From the NCBI GenBank assembly GCA_942491885.1, contig CALOCQ010000010.1, positions 1 through 64,000 of the forward strand: 64,000 nucleotides of DNA, written 5' to 3'. This document shows positions 16,700-25,407 of this stretch, piece by piece. Position 1 is the stretch's first letter. Every line of letters begins with the position of its first letter. The DNA comes from CALBPI01 sp942491885. GTDB lineage: Bacteria; Pseudomonadota; Gammaproteobacteria; Steroidobacterales; Woeseiaceae. The position numbers and the translations under genes are program-made. Below the pieces are notes generated by a model. The model was given only the letters and a program-made list of their open reading frames with translations. It was not told the origin of the DNA and made no database searches.

Positions 16700-18112
16700 A
16701 TGACCGTCCGAACCCGTTTCGCCCCGAGCCCCACTGGAGTCCTCCACATCGGTGGCGTCCGCACCGCACTGTTTTGCTATCTCTACGCCCGCCGCCACAA
16801 CGGCGCATTCGTCCTGCGTATCGAAGACACCGATCGCGAGCGCTCAACCCAAGCCTCTGTTGATGCAATCCTGGACGGCATGGCCTGGCTCGGTCTCGAT
16901 GCCGACGAAGGCCCTATCTACCAGACCGAACGTTTCGATCGCTATCGCGATGTGCTGGACCAGTGGCTGGAAGACGGCCACGCCTACCACTGCTACTGCA
17001 CCAAGGAAGAGCTTGAAGCTCGCCGTGAGGCGCAACGCGAGGCCGGCGAGAAGCCGCGCTACGACGGGCGCTGTCGTGCGAACACGGAACCTCGTGAAGG
17101 CGTGGACCCGGTTGTGCGCTTCCGCAACCCGACCGAAGGTCAGGTCGTCATCGATGATGCGGTGCGCGGCAAGGTGGTGATCGCCAACAGCGAGCTCGAC
17201 GATCTGATCATCGCGCGCTCGGACGGCACGCCCACCTATAACTTCACGGTGGTCATCGACGATGCCGACATGGCTATCACGCATGTGATCCGCGGCGACG
17301 ATCACCTGAACAACACGCCGCGCCAGATCAACATGCTTAAGGCGCTGGGCGCCACGCCGCCGAAATATGCGCATGTGCCGATGATCCTCGGCGAGGACGG
17401 CGCGCGCTTGTCGAAACGCCATGGCGCGGTGAACGTGCTCGACTACCACGAGCAGGGCTATTTGCCGGAGGCGCTGCTGAATTACCTGGTGCGGCTCGGC
17501 TGGTCACACGGCGATCAGGAAATTTTCAGTCGCGAAGAGATGATCGCGATGTTCGATATCGACGACGTCAACGCATCGGCCTCGACCTTCAACCCGGAAA
17601 AACTGGAGTGGCTCAACCAGCAGTACATCCAGACGACCGACGCCGAACGCCTCGCGGAACTGCTCGATGAGCAGTTGACGCGTATCGGTGTGGACCGACA
17701 CGACGGGCCGACATTGGTGGAAGTCGTCGAGGCGTACCGCGAGCGGGCGGTCACGATGAAGGCGATGGCTGAGGATTGCCGCTATGTGTACGAAGACGAC
17801 ATTAGCCTGGACCCGGGCGCGGCGAAGAAACAGCTGCGCGGGGTAGTGCTCGAGCCTATGCAGAAACTGGCTGAGGCGCTGGCGGCGCTGGATAGCTGGG
17901 ACGAAGCCGTGCTGACCGAAACGGTGGAATCCGTTGCGGCGTCCTGCGACATGAATATGGGCAAGTTGGGGCAGCCGACGCGGGTGGCAATTACGGGGCG
18001 CTCGGCGTCACCGGGCCTGGGCACAACGCTCGCGATGTGCGGCCAGCGACGCACGCTCGCGCGATTGGCAGACGCAATCCAATTCATCGAAGAGCGGGTA
18101 AAAAACCAGTAG
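16700..18112 (+). CDS. gltX: Glutamyl-tRNA synthetase
   Basis: 470 residues, full length for bacterial GluRS. The class I signatures are present: HIGG at residues 17-20 within RFAPSPTGVLHIGGVRTALF, and KLSKRHG-type ARLSKRHGAVNV at about 237-248. Catalytic-domain landmarks LRIEDTDRERS and RGDDHLNNTPRQI are intact, and the C-terminal anticodon-binding helical domain is complete. It charges tRNA-Glu with glutamate in the cytoplasm. It appears to be a single-gene unit. A weak stem followed by TTTTCG lies at about 18139-18170 and may end its transcript. Confidence 0.97.
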   Translation: MTVRTRFAPSPTGVLHIGGVRTALFCYLYARRHNGAFVLRIEDTDRERSTQASVDAILDGMAWLGLDADEGPIYQTERFDRYRDVLDQWLEDGHAYHCYCTKEELEARREAQREAGEKPRYDGRCRANTEPREGVDPVVRFRNPTEGQVVIDDAVRGKVVIANSELDDLIIARSDGTPTYNFTVVIDDADMAITHVIRGDDHLNNTPRQINMLKALGATPPKYAHVPMILGEDGARLSKRHGAVNVLDYHEQGYLPEALLNYLVRLGWSHGDQEIFSREEMIAMFDIDDVNASASTFNPEKLEWLNQQYIQTTDAERLAELLDEQLTRIGVDRHDGPTLVEVVEAYRERAVTMKAMAEDCRYVYEDDISLDPGAAKKQLRGVVLEPMQKLAEALAALDSWDEAVLTETVESVAASCDMNMGKLGQPTRVAITGRSASPGLGTTLAMCGQRRTLARLADAIQFIEERVKNQ

Positions 18113-18226
18113 ATGCAAAAGTGTGACGCAGTTCACATTTAGGCCGGTTTTTTCATATCCGGTCTGTTTTCGTTTGTCGGAGTTCTTTACAATCGTATAC
18201 TCCATTATACATAAATAATATAGAAC

Positions 18227-18246
18227 ATATTGTTTTAAAACAATAT
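18227..18246. promoter_or_regulatory. Perfect 20-base AT-rich palindrome upstream of the PEP-CTERM gene
   Basis: ATATTGTTTT is followed directly by its reverse complement AAAACAATAT. It ends eight bases before the probable sigma-54 promoter. It could bind a dimeric activator or repressor, although sigma-54 enhancer sites are usually farther upstream. AT-rich DNA continues upstream to about 18180. Confidence 0.5.
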
Positions 18247-18253
18247 TTGGCAC

Positions 18254-18269
18254 TGGCATGAGGCTTGCT
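18254..18269 (+). promoter_or_regulatory. Probable sigma-54 (-24/-12) promoter
   Basis: TGGCATGAGGCTTGCT fits the RpoN consensus TGGCAC-N5-TTGCW, with one mismatch and the correct ten bases between the GG and GC elements. Transcription would begin near 18281, leaving a leader of about 30 bases before the ATG at 18310. PEP-CTERM genes in other bacteria are often under sigma-54 with the PrsK/PrsR two-component system, so site and gene match known biology. Confidence 0.65.
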
Positions 18270-18309
18270 TTGTAGTATTTGTGACGACAAATATTTTTTG
18301 GAGCAATTA

Positions 18310-19044
18310 ATGAAACGATTCAAGATTCTGCTGGCCGTATCGGCGATCGCATTTTCGGCGCAAGCCGGTGCGACAGTCATCAATGGCAGCAGTTTGCAGA
18401 ACCGTCTGAACGACATCAGCTATGCCAATTCATCGGGAACGATCGATGCGGATTTCTACGATGTCGACACAAGTCAATTATCGAATGATGGTGCATGGCA
18501 ACTTACCGCTAGCGGCGGGTCTTTCAACCGTTTGATTTTTGAGTTGGCGGGCTTTGCGAGCGACAACAAATTCGGTATCTACGATATTACTGATCCGAAT
18601 AACCGGCTCGAGATTTTTGCGGGTTCGGCGTCGGCTGGCGCATTCGCTACGGTGGCCCAGATCGGACCGACTGCATTTGGCACGGGAAGTGGGAGCACAG
18701 CGGTCTTTTCATCGAATACGTTCGGATACTACCTCTCGGGCCCGGGCGGCACGTTCTACTCACAAGATGTCCTGAATGCCGGAGGCGCTGACCAAATGTT
18801 GGCCTTCCAGGGTGGGGACGATATCTACGTAGATGCCTCAGGTTGGGGTCCCGGCTTGTTCAGCGGCGGTGAGTTTATACTGGCTTGGGAAGACCTGAAG
18901 CTTGCCGGTAGCGATCGCGACTACAACGACTTTGTCGTGATGGTCGAGTCGGTAACGCCGGTTCCTGCTCCAGGAACGCTGGCGCTATTGGGTCTCGGAC
19001 TGTTGGGTCTTGGCCGCGCATCACGTCGCAAGGCGCGCGCCTGA
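18310..19044 (+). CDS. DUF4114 domain protein with PEP-CTERM sorting signal
   Basis: 244 residues from ATG 18310 (Shine-Dalgarno GGAG at 18300-18303); the longer frame from 18265 covers the promoter and is rejected. The signal peptide MKRFKILLAVSAIAFSAQAGA is followed by a beta-rich secreted domain. Near residue 205, LAWEDLKLAGSDRDYNDFVV is the DUF4114 signature. The C-terminus VPAPGTLALLGLGLLGLG followed by RRKARA is a PEP-CTERM tripartite tail (PxP motif, helix, basic end). An exosortase would cleave it and hand it to the envelope or exopolysaccharide. No exosortase gene is in the window. It is a single-gene unit ended by a strong terminator. Confidence 0.9.
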   Translation: MKRFKILLAVSAIAFSAQAGATVINGSSLQNRLNDISYANSSGTIDADFYDVDTSQLSNDGAWQLTASGGSFNRLIFELAGFASDNKFGIYDITDPNNRLEIFAGSASAGAFATVAQIGPTAFGTGSGSTAVFSSNTFGYYLSGPGGTFYSQDVLNAGGADQMLAFQGGDDIYVDASGWGPGLFSGGEFILAWEDLKLAGSDRDYNDFVVMVESVTPVPAPGTLALLGLGLLGLGRASRRKARA

Positions 19045-19085
19045 CCGCAACGAACGGCATCTCGTAAGAGACGCTCACAAATTAG

Positions 19086-19112
19086 AGCCCCGCTTCGGCG
19101 GGGCTTTTTTTT
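19086..19112 (+). terminator. Rho-independent terminator after the PEP-CTERM gene
   Basis: AGCCCCGC and GCGGGGCT pair with a TTCG tetraloop, followed by a run of eight T including the end of the stem. This is a textbook intrinsic terminator on the plus strand. Confidence 0.93.
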
Positions 19113-19163
19113 GGCCGACTTTCGCGCGTCAAGTCGGTGTCAGCGACTGCGCAATCGCCAACC

Positions 19164-19346
19164 CTAGCGTGGTCTGGCATCCGCCAGGAAATACCACAGC
19201 GCCACACCAAGCACGGGCAGGACAATAATGACCACAATCCACAACACCTTCTTTTCGGTGGTCAGGTTGCTCTCGATGGTCTTCAGAATCGCCCAGATAT
19301 CCAGCACCAGAATGATCAGGCCGAAAAAGCCATTTAGTTCGAACAC
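19164..19346 (-). CDS. Small PLDc_N-domain membrane protein
   Basis: 60 residues from a GTG at 19344-19346, preceded by GGGGAG eight bases upstream; the 128-residue frame would need an unlikely upstream extension. The sequence FGLIILVLDIWAILKTIESN, TEKKVLWIVVIIVLPVLGVA and LWYFLADARPR is the two-helix phospholipase D nuclease N-terminal (PLDc_N) domain that occurs alone as a small inner-membrane protein. Function is unknown in such stand-alone copies. It converges on the PEP-CTERM gene. Confidence 0.8.
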   Translation of the reverse strand: MFELNGFFGLIILVLDIWAILKTIESNLTTEKKVLWIVVIIVLPVLGVALWYFLADARPR

Positions 19347-19806
19347 GCTGCTGCTCCCCGCAAAGTCGATAGATAAGTTCAGGGTACCGTGAAATTGCGG
19401 ACAACCGCGAGCACAAACGCCGGCGGTGCGCGCAAACCAGCGCTGTTCGGCTTGATGACTGCATGCCCGGAAACGATGCTGGCTCGCACCCGTGTCGCGA
19501 CTTCTCGCTCGAGCAAGTGAATTGAGACAGTTTGGCCTGATCGAATGCAAACCAGCAAAATCAAAGGCTTAGCGGAACCGAAACCGCTCGCACATGCCTG
19601 GCAATTTCCGCCTCGCCCGAGAGTAATCACGGCGCCGGCCAAAGATCGCCGATGTGCAGCCTGATGGCACGGAGTATCGCAGCGTCATTGTCAAAAATGG
19701 TCGTGCCGTTTCGCGCCTGAGTGGCATACGCATTGATCAAATTGGCCAAATGCGTCGTCTAGGGCGCAAAATAGCGCAATCGCACAGCATTCAAGAGACA
19801 GAACAC
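19347..19806. other. Intergenic stretch upstream of the RND pump
   Basis: About 460 bases with no gene I can support. Open frames on both strands here have no recognisable domain, and the in-frame extension of the pump gene back to 19654 reads like non-coding sequence. The promoter of the efflux operon should lie here; no clear motif was found. Confidence 0.45.
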
Positions 19807-21030
19807 GTGGCATATCTGATTAAGCGGCTCGTCGTGATCGGCGGAATACTTGCGGTCGCAGTCTTCATTGCCATCGGCATGTTTGCATCGCGGCCGGAAC
19901 CGATCCAGAAACCCAAGGAGATCACGGCGCCGCTGGTTGAATTGCTGGCGCTGGATGTCGGTGCCGTGCATTTCAGCGTGGACAGCCAGGGCACGGTTCT
20001 ACCATTGACGGAAACGCGGCTGAGTGCCGAGGTGTCCGGCGCGATTGTCAGCATGTCGGATGCATTCGTGGCCGGCGGCACATTCAAGGCCGGCGACGTG
20101 CTGATGCGTATCGACCCGGTGAACTACGAGAGCGCGCTCGAGCGTGCGCAGGCGACGGTCACGCAACGACAGATCGAATATGACGGCGCGCAAAAGCTGC
20201 GCTCGCAGGGTTATAGCGCCGAGGCGGAGTTGTTGTCCGCGAAGGCTGCGCTTGCCGCCGCAAACGCGGATTTGGTGCGCGCGAAGCGCGATCTGGAGCG
20301 CACGGTGGTGCGCGTGCCGTACAACGGTATTGTCCGCGAAGATACGGCGCAGCTGGGCGACTACGTGTCACCGGGTGTGCAGCTGGGCACGGTATTCGCG
20401 ACGGATTACGCCGAGGTGCGATTGCCGTTGCCCGACGGTGAACTGGCGTTTGTTGATTTGCCAGCGGTCAACGCGAGCTCTCGGGGACGAGGTCCGGCGG
20501 TGATGTTGAGCGGCAGTTATCGCGGGCGCCCGGCAACCTGGCCGGCGGAAATCGTTCGCACCGAAGCGGTGGTGGACCAGCGCAATCGCATGGTGTTTGC
20601 GGTTGCACGTATTCGGGACCCCTATAAATTCGAAAGCGATAGCGGCGCGTCGCCGCCACTGCCGATCGGTACGTTCGTCAAGGCGCAAATTGACGGTGTG
20701 ACGATTGATAACGTCGCGAGCATCCCGCGTCGGTTGGTGCGCGGCGGCAACCAGGTGATCTTTGTCGACGACGACCTGGCGCTGCAATTCCGCACGCTGG
20801 ACTTCCTGCGCACCGATGCCGACTACGCCTACGTGCCGGCCGACCAGCTCAGCGAGTTACGCGTCGTGACCACGACACTCGAGGCACCCCTGAACGGCAT
20901 GAAGGTTCGCACAGGATCGGATGTTGCCGAGGCTGACGGGCAGGTGACCACGCAGCCATCCGGGGCGCCGGAGATGGCAACGCCCGCGGACGCCGCTGAG
21001 ACGAATGCATCGAACGACGAGGAGGTCTAG
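19807..21030 (+). CDS. RND efflux membrane-fusion (periplasmic adaptor) protein
   Basis: About 407 residues from the GTG at 19807 (AAGAGACAG upstream); the frame is open back to 19654. The first residues form one membrane anchor (LIKRLVVIGGILAVAVFIAIG). Then come a lipoyl-like half (ETRLSAEVSGAIVSM), an alpha-hairpin (YESALERAQATVTQRQIEYD through AKAALAAANADLVRAKRDLE), the second lipoyl half (TVVRVPYNGIVRED) and the beta-barrel. The C-terminal 50 residues are acidic and low-complexity. It links an inner-membrane RND transporter to an outer-membrane channel. The RND permease starts five bases after the stop, so they form an operon. No TolC partner is present. Substrate unknown. Confidence 0.9.
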   Translation: MAYLIKRLVVIGGILAVAVFIAIGMFASRPEPIQKPKEITAPLVELLALDVGAVHFSVDSQGTVLPLTETRLSAEVSGAIVSMSDAFVAGGTFKAGDVLMRIDPVNYESALERAQATVTQRQIEYDGAQKLRSQGYSAEAELLSAKAALAAANADLVRAKRDLERTVVRVPYNGIVREDTAQLGDYVSPGVQLGTVFATDYAEVRLPLPDGELAFVDLPAVNASSRGRGPAVMLSGSYRGRPATWPAEIVRTEAVVDQRNRMVFAVARIRDPYKFESDSGASPPLPIGTFVKAQIDGVTIDNVASIPRRLVRGGNQVIFVDDDLALQFRTLDFLRTDADYAYVPADQLSELRVVTTTLEAPLNGMKVRTGSDVAEADGQVTTQPSGAPEMATPADAAETNASNDEEV

Positions 21031-21035
21031 CGAAC

Positions 21036-24000
21036 ATGGAAGACATTAAACGCAGCGGCCTGATCGCCTGGTTCGCAAACAACAATGTTGCCGCGAATCT
21101 GCTGATGTTCATGATCATCGCCTTCGGTATTTATTCGGCGCTGACGATCCGCAAGCAAACGACGCCTGATTTCGAGCTGAATGCGATCCAGGTCGTGGTG
21201 CCATACCCGGGTGCTGCGCCCCAGGAAGTCGAGCAGGGCGTTGTCATCAAGATCGAAGAGGCGCTGCAGGATGTGCCCGGCATCAAGGAATTGCGTGGAT
21301 CTGCGCGCGAGGGCGTCGGTACCGTGACCGTCGATGTCGCGCCGGATGCCGAGCTGAACCAGGTGATGAGTCAGGTCAAGACGCGGGTTGATGCCGTCTC
21401 GACGTTTCCTGAACTGACGGAACGCCCGATCATCGAGAAAATAGAGGTGCCGATTCCGGTGATCTTCATCTCGGTGTTCGGCGACCTCGACGAGTACGCG
21501 CGCAAAGAGCTCGCCAAGGATATTCGTGGCGGGCTCATGGTGATGCCCGAGATCAACGACGTCGAAGTGCTGGGCGATCGTGACTACGAGATCAGCATCG
21601 AGGTGTCCGAGGATACGTTGCGCAGCTACCAGCTGACGATGAGCGAAATCGCCCAGGCGCTGCGATCGGCGTCGCGAGATATCCCGGGCGGCACGATCGA
21701 AACGTCGGGTGGCGATATCCTGCTGCGCACCCAGGGCCAGGTTTACACGGGGCAGCAGTTCGCGGACCTGGTGTTGCGCACATTCCCCGATGGCACGCGC
21801 TTGCTGTTGGGTGACGTGGCAACGATCCGCGACGGGTTCGTCGAGGACGACGGTTTCGGGCGCTTCAATGAAAAACCGAATATCACGATGCAGGTGCTCG
21901 CCGGCGGCCAGCAGAACGAGCTGAAGACCGCGGCACTGGTCAAGGCCTATGTGGAGGAAGTCGCCAAGGGGCTGCCGGACAGCGTGCAGATCGAAACGTG
22001 GGTCGATCGCTCCAGTTACCTTCAGCAGCGCCTCGACATGATGGTCAAGAACCTGCTGCAGGGCGCGCTGCTGGTGTTTGTCGTACTGACCTTGTTCCTG
22101 CGACTGAAGTTTGCGTTGTGGGTCATCGTCGGTATCCCGGTAACGTTCTTCGGCGCGTTGTCGCTGATGCCGTTTGGACCGTGGCCGGTCACGCTGAACA
22201 TGATCAGCCTGTTCGGCTTCATCCTGGTGCTCGGTATCGTTGTTGATGATGCCATTATCATTGGCGAGAGCATTTACACCAATGTGCGCGAGAAGGGACA
22301 TTCGATAAACAACGTCATCGACGGCGCGCGCCGCGTCGCGGTGGCGGCAACGTTTGGCGTACTGACGACGATCGCCGCGTTCGCGCCGATGTTGTTTGTT
22401 GGTGGCATCGCCGGCTCGTTTCTTGAGGCGGTTGCCGTGGTCGTCACGCTCTGCCTGATCTTCTCGCTGATCGAATCCAAGCTGATTCTGCCGGCGCATT
22501 TGGCGCATTCGAAAATTACGCCGGTCGATGAAACGGAGATCTTCAAGCCGTATCGCAGCGTCGCCTTCTGGCACTGGCCGGGCAAGTTGCTTGAGCGGGC
22601 ACAGCGTCACACGCAGCATGGCCTGCACTGGATCATCGACCGGATTTACACCCCGTTACTGTCGCGTGCGATCGCAGCGCGTGGTGTCACGCTGGCGCTG
22701 TTCATCAGCATGCTGATCCTGACGATCGGTCTGTTCGGCAGCGGCAAGATGCGCTTTGTGTTGTTTCCGGAAGTGCCGGGCGAATTCATCATGGCCGAGC
22801 TGACGATGCAAAACGGCACGCCGACCGAGGTGCGCAACCAGACGCTGCTCGAAGCCGAGCACGACCTGTATCGCGTTCGCGATCGCTATCTGGCAAACAG
22901 TGCCGGTGCGGTCGACCCGTTGGCGCATGTCGCAACCTTCACCAGCACGCCGACCAGTGGCATGATCATTGTCGAGATGCCGCCGGCCGAACTGCAGACG
23001 ATCAGAATGGACGAGGTTACGCAGCTCTGGCGGGACGAGGTGGGCGACGTGCCGGGTGTCCGCACGCTGACGTTTTCTCAGGGTATGAATATCGGTGGTG
23101 GCGCGCCACTGAGCTTTGCGCTGAGTGGCACCAACTTCAAGGCGCTGGAAGAGGCGGCAGCCGAACTCGCCGCCAAGCTCGGTGATTACGAGGGCGTTTT
23201 CGACATACGCAACTCGGCCAATCCTGGTGGTGACGAGATTCAGCTGGCGATCAAGCCGAACGCGCAGGCGCTCGGTATTACGCTGACCTCGCTGGGCACG
23301 CAGGTGCGCCAGGCGTTCTATGGCGAAGAGGTGCAACGCATCCAGCGCGACACGGATGAGCTGAAAGTGATGGTGCGCTACCCCGAGTCGCAACGACGTT
23401 CGGTGGCGAACCTCGAATCGATGCTGATTTCGACCCCGGACGGTGACCGGGTGCCGTTCTCGGATGTTGCCGAGGTGACCTACGGGACCGCGTATTCGGT
23501 GATCTCGCGCCAGGATGCGAAGCGTACGGTGACGGTGTCTGCCGATCTCGATCCGGTCGTTGCTGAGCCGGGCGAGATCATCAGCGACGTGCGCAACGAG
23601 TACCTGCCCGAGCTGCTGTCACGCTACACCGGCGTCGAATTCAACCTGACCGGTGCGAGCCTTGAAGAGCAGGAGTTTATACACAACCTGACCGTAGCCT
23701 CGTTCGCGGCACTGTTTCTGATCTATGCTTTGATCGCGATACCGCTGCGCTCCTATTCGCAGCCGCTGATCATCATGTCGGTCATTCCGTTCGGCTTTGT
23801 CGGCGCGGTGGTGGGGCACCTTATTCTTGGCCAGGCGATCAGCATGTTCTCGCTGTTCGGACTGATCGCACTGGCGGGCGTCGTGGTGAACGACAGCCTG
23901 ATCATGATGGACTTCGTCAACCAGGCGCGTGCAGAGGGTCTGCCGGCGGAAAAAGCTGTGCTGCAATCGGGCAAGGCGCGTTTCCGCGCGATTATCCTGA

Positions 24001-24236
24001 CGTCGCTGACCACCGCCATCGGGCTTATGCCGATCATGCTCGAGCAAAGCACGCAGGCGCAGTTCGTCATTCCTATGGCGATATCGCTGAGCTTTGGCAT
24101 TCTCTTCGCGACGCTGATCACGTTGATACTGGTGCCGGTGCTTTACATGCTGCAGATCGACTTCATGCATTGGCGGCATCGCGTGTGGCGCTGGTTGCTC
24201 GGCCGCTCGCCGAAGTATGCCGCGAGCGGGCAATAG
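21036..24236 (+). CDS. RND multidrug/solute efflux permease (AcrB/HAE1 family)
   Basis: 1066 residues, normal for the family. The architecture is one N-terminal helix (LIAWFANNNVAANLLMFMII), a large periplasmic loop, the TM2-TM6 block, a second periplasmic loop and the TM8-TM12 block. The proton-relay helix 4 reads GIVVDDAIIIGESI with the paired Asp, and the duplicate half has GVVVNDSLIMMDFVNQ. Periplasmic motifs such as PYPGAAPQEVEQGVVIKIEE are the usual porter-domain start. It exports substrates from periplasm or inner-membrane leaflet using the proton gradient, together with the adaptor upstream. The type with PYPGA and long linkers is often annotated generically; no substrate can be assigned. 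Confidence 0.93.
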   Translation: MEDIKRSGLIAWFANNNVAANLLMFMIIAFGIYSALTIRKQTTPDFELNAIQVVVPYPGAAPQEVEQGVVIKIEEALQDVPGIKELRGSAREGVGTVTVDVAPDAELNQVMSQVKTRVDAVSTFPELTERPIIEKIEVPIPVIFISVFGDLDEYARKELAKDIRGGLMVMPEINDVEVLGDRDYEISIEVSEDTLRSYQLTMSEIAQALRSASRDIPGGTIETSGGDILLRTQGQVYTGQQFADLVLRTFPDGTRLLLGDVATIRDGFVEDDGFGRFNEKPNITMQVLAGGQQNELKTAALVKAYVEEVAKGLPDSVQIETWVDRSSYLQQRLDMMVKNLLQGALLVFVVLTLFLRLKFALWVIVGIPVTFFGALSLMPFGPWPVTLNMISLFGFILVLGIVVDDAIIIGESIYTNVREKGHSINNVIDGARRVAVAATFGVLTTIAAFAPMLFVGGIAGSFLEAVAVVVTLCLIFSLIESKLILPAHLAHSKITPVDETEIFKPYRSVAFWHWPGKLLERAQRHTQHGLHWIIDRIYTPLLSRAIAARGVTLALFISMLILTIGLFGSGKMRFVLFPEVPGEFIMAELTMQNGTPTEVRNQTLLEAEHDLYRVRDRYLANSAGAVDPLAHVATFTSTPTSGMIIVEMPPAELQTIRMDEVTQLWRDEVGDVPGVRTLTFSQGMNIGGGAPLSFALSGTNFKALEEAAAELAAKLGDYEGVFDIRNSANPGGDEIQLAIKPNAQALGITLTSLGTQVRQAFYGEEVQRIQRDTDELKVMVRYPESQRRSVANLESMLISTPDGDRVPFSDVAEVTYGTAYSVISRQDAKRTVTVSADLDPVVAEPGEIISDVRNEYLPELLSRYTGVEFNLTGASLEEQEFIHNLTVASFAALFLIYALIAIPLRSYSQPLIIMSVIPFGFVGAVVGHLILGQAISMFSLFGLIALAGVVVNDSLIMMDFVNQARAEGLPAEKAVLQSGKARFRAIILTSLTTAIGLMPIMLEQSTQAQFVIPMAISLSFGILFATLITLILVPVLYMLQIDFMHWRHRVWRWLLGRSPKYAASGQ

Positions 24237-24278
24237 CATCGTTGGTCTGCGATGCCGCGCGCGGGTTAGACTCCGCGC

Positions 24279-25337
24279 ATGAAATGGCTATGGGTCTTGC
24301 TGGTCGCCGTGCTGCTGATGGCGCTCGGTATTGTTTTTGTCGCGCGCGAGGTGCCCGCACCCGTTGTCGCGTTGCCGCCGGATGCGACGGCGGTGCTCGA
24401 AGATCCGCGATTCGCGGCACCGCCCGATTGGCAATGGCGGCGAACGCAGACCCAGGCCGGCGAGGTTCGTTGGGGACATAGCGCGCCGGCCGCTCCGAAG
24501 GCCGTGGTGTATTTTCTGCCCGGCTACTCGGCGCCATTGGAAATCTATCTCGAGACCTTTACGTTACTGAACGTGGCCGGCTATGCGGTGGTAGCCATCG
24601 ACTGGCCGGGGCAGGGCGGTTCCGAGCGTGGCAGCGAAAACCCGCAGAAGATTCATGCAACCTCACTCGACGGCCACGTGCTTGCGGCGGCAGATGTCTT
24701 GGTCGAGGCGCGTGCGCTTTATCCGGGCAAGCCCACGCTGCTGGTCGGTCTTTCGATGGGCGCGCAATTGGGTACGCGCCTGCTCGCGGCGGCGCAATCG
24801 TTTGGCGCTGCCGCGTTAATCACGCCCGCGTTTGATCTGGCAGACGGGCGCCCGTCGGCAATCGAGCTCACGCTTCTGCGCGTGCTCGACGGTGTCGGCT
24901 TCGGCGAACGTTATGCGCCGGGCGGCACCGACTGGACGTTCGATATGCAGGCACACGAGGGTACGGCGAGCGCGTGCAGTCACCCGAATGACCGCACCAA
25001 ACTGTTCTATGCCAGCATGGCGCGTGATGCATCCATCAAGGTGGGCGGCATGAGCAATGCGTTCGCGCTGGCGATGATTGATTCTGCGCAAGACTCGCGC
25101 TCGCCGGCGGTGCTGGACAAGATCGACGTGCCGGTGTGGATGCCGGTTGCCGAGAATGATTTCTTCGTCGATAACGCTGCGGCTGCAGCTGCATGCGATC
25201 GTCTGGCGGATTGCCGGTTGCAACAATATGACGAGGCGCGTCACTGCCTGTTTGAGGAGTCGGACGAATATTACGAGCCGTTTATAGCGGATCTGATTCG
25301 ATTTCTGGATGAGCAAGTTGTGGGGACTACGCTTTGA
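24279..25337 (+). CDS. Membrane-anchored alpha/beta hydrolase (lysophospholipase/monoglyceride lipase type)
   Basis: 352 residues. The N-terminus WLWVLLVAVLLMALGIVFVA is a membrane anchor or uncleaved signal. The hydrolase core follows: VVYFLPGYSAPLEIY around the oxyanion strand, AIDWPGQGGSER, the nucleophile elbow VGLSMGAQLGTRL with Ser at about residue 167, an acid in MPVAENDFFVD, and YDEARHCLFEE with the catalytic His. This is the Hydrolase_4 (serine aminopeptidase-like S33) organisation of monoacylglycerol and lysophospholipases. It starts 42 bases after the RND permease and might share its transcript. Substrate is unproven. Confidence 0.82.
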   Translation: MKWLWVLLVAVLLMALGIVFVAREVPAPVVALPPDATAVLEDPRFAAPPDWQWRRTQTQAGEVRWGHSAPAAPKAVVYFLPGYSAPLEIYLETFTLLNVAGYAVVAIDWPGQGGSERGSENPQKIHATSLDGHVLAAADVLVEARALYPGKPTLLVGLSMGAQLGTRLLAAAQSFGAAALITPAFDLADGRPSAIELTLLRVLDGVGFGERYAPGGTDWTFDMQAHEGTASACSHPNDRTKLFYASMARDASIKVGGMSNAFALAMIDSAQDSRSPAVLDKIDVPVWMPVAENDFFVDNAAAAAACDRLADCRLQQYDEARHCLFEESDEYYEPFIADLIRFLDEQVVGTTL

Positions 25338-25407
25338 CCCGCTGCCATGCTTTGATCGACGGAATCCGCGTGAGCGCTGTTCGCCGGCATAGCCTCGTGA
25401 CCCCGCG

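Noticed and set aside
18139..18180. Possible terminator after gltX
   Set aside because: The seven-base stem has an 11-base T-rich loop and only a broken T-run, too weak to call as a feature.
19379..19642. Open frame on the minus strand before the RND operon
   Set aside because: No domain, no convincing ribosome site, and composition unlike neighbouring genes.
21027..22628. Long (533-residue) open frame antisense to the RND permease
   Set aside because: The sense frame encodes a complete RND protein; the antisense product is Arg/Asp/His-rich, as expected from reversed GC-rich codons.
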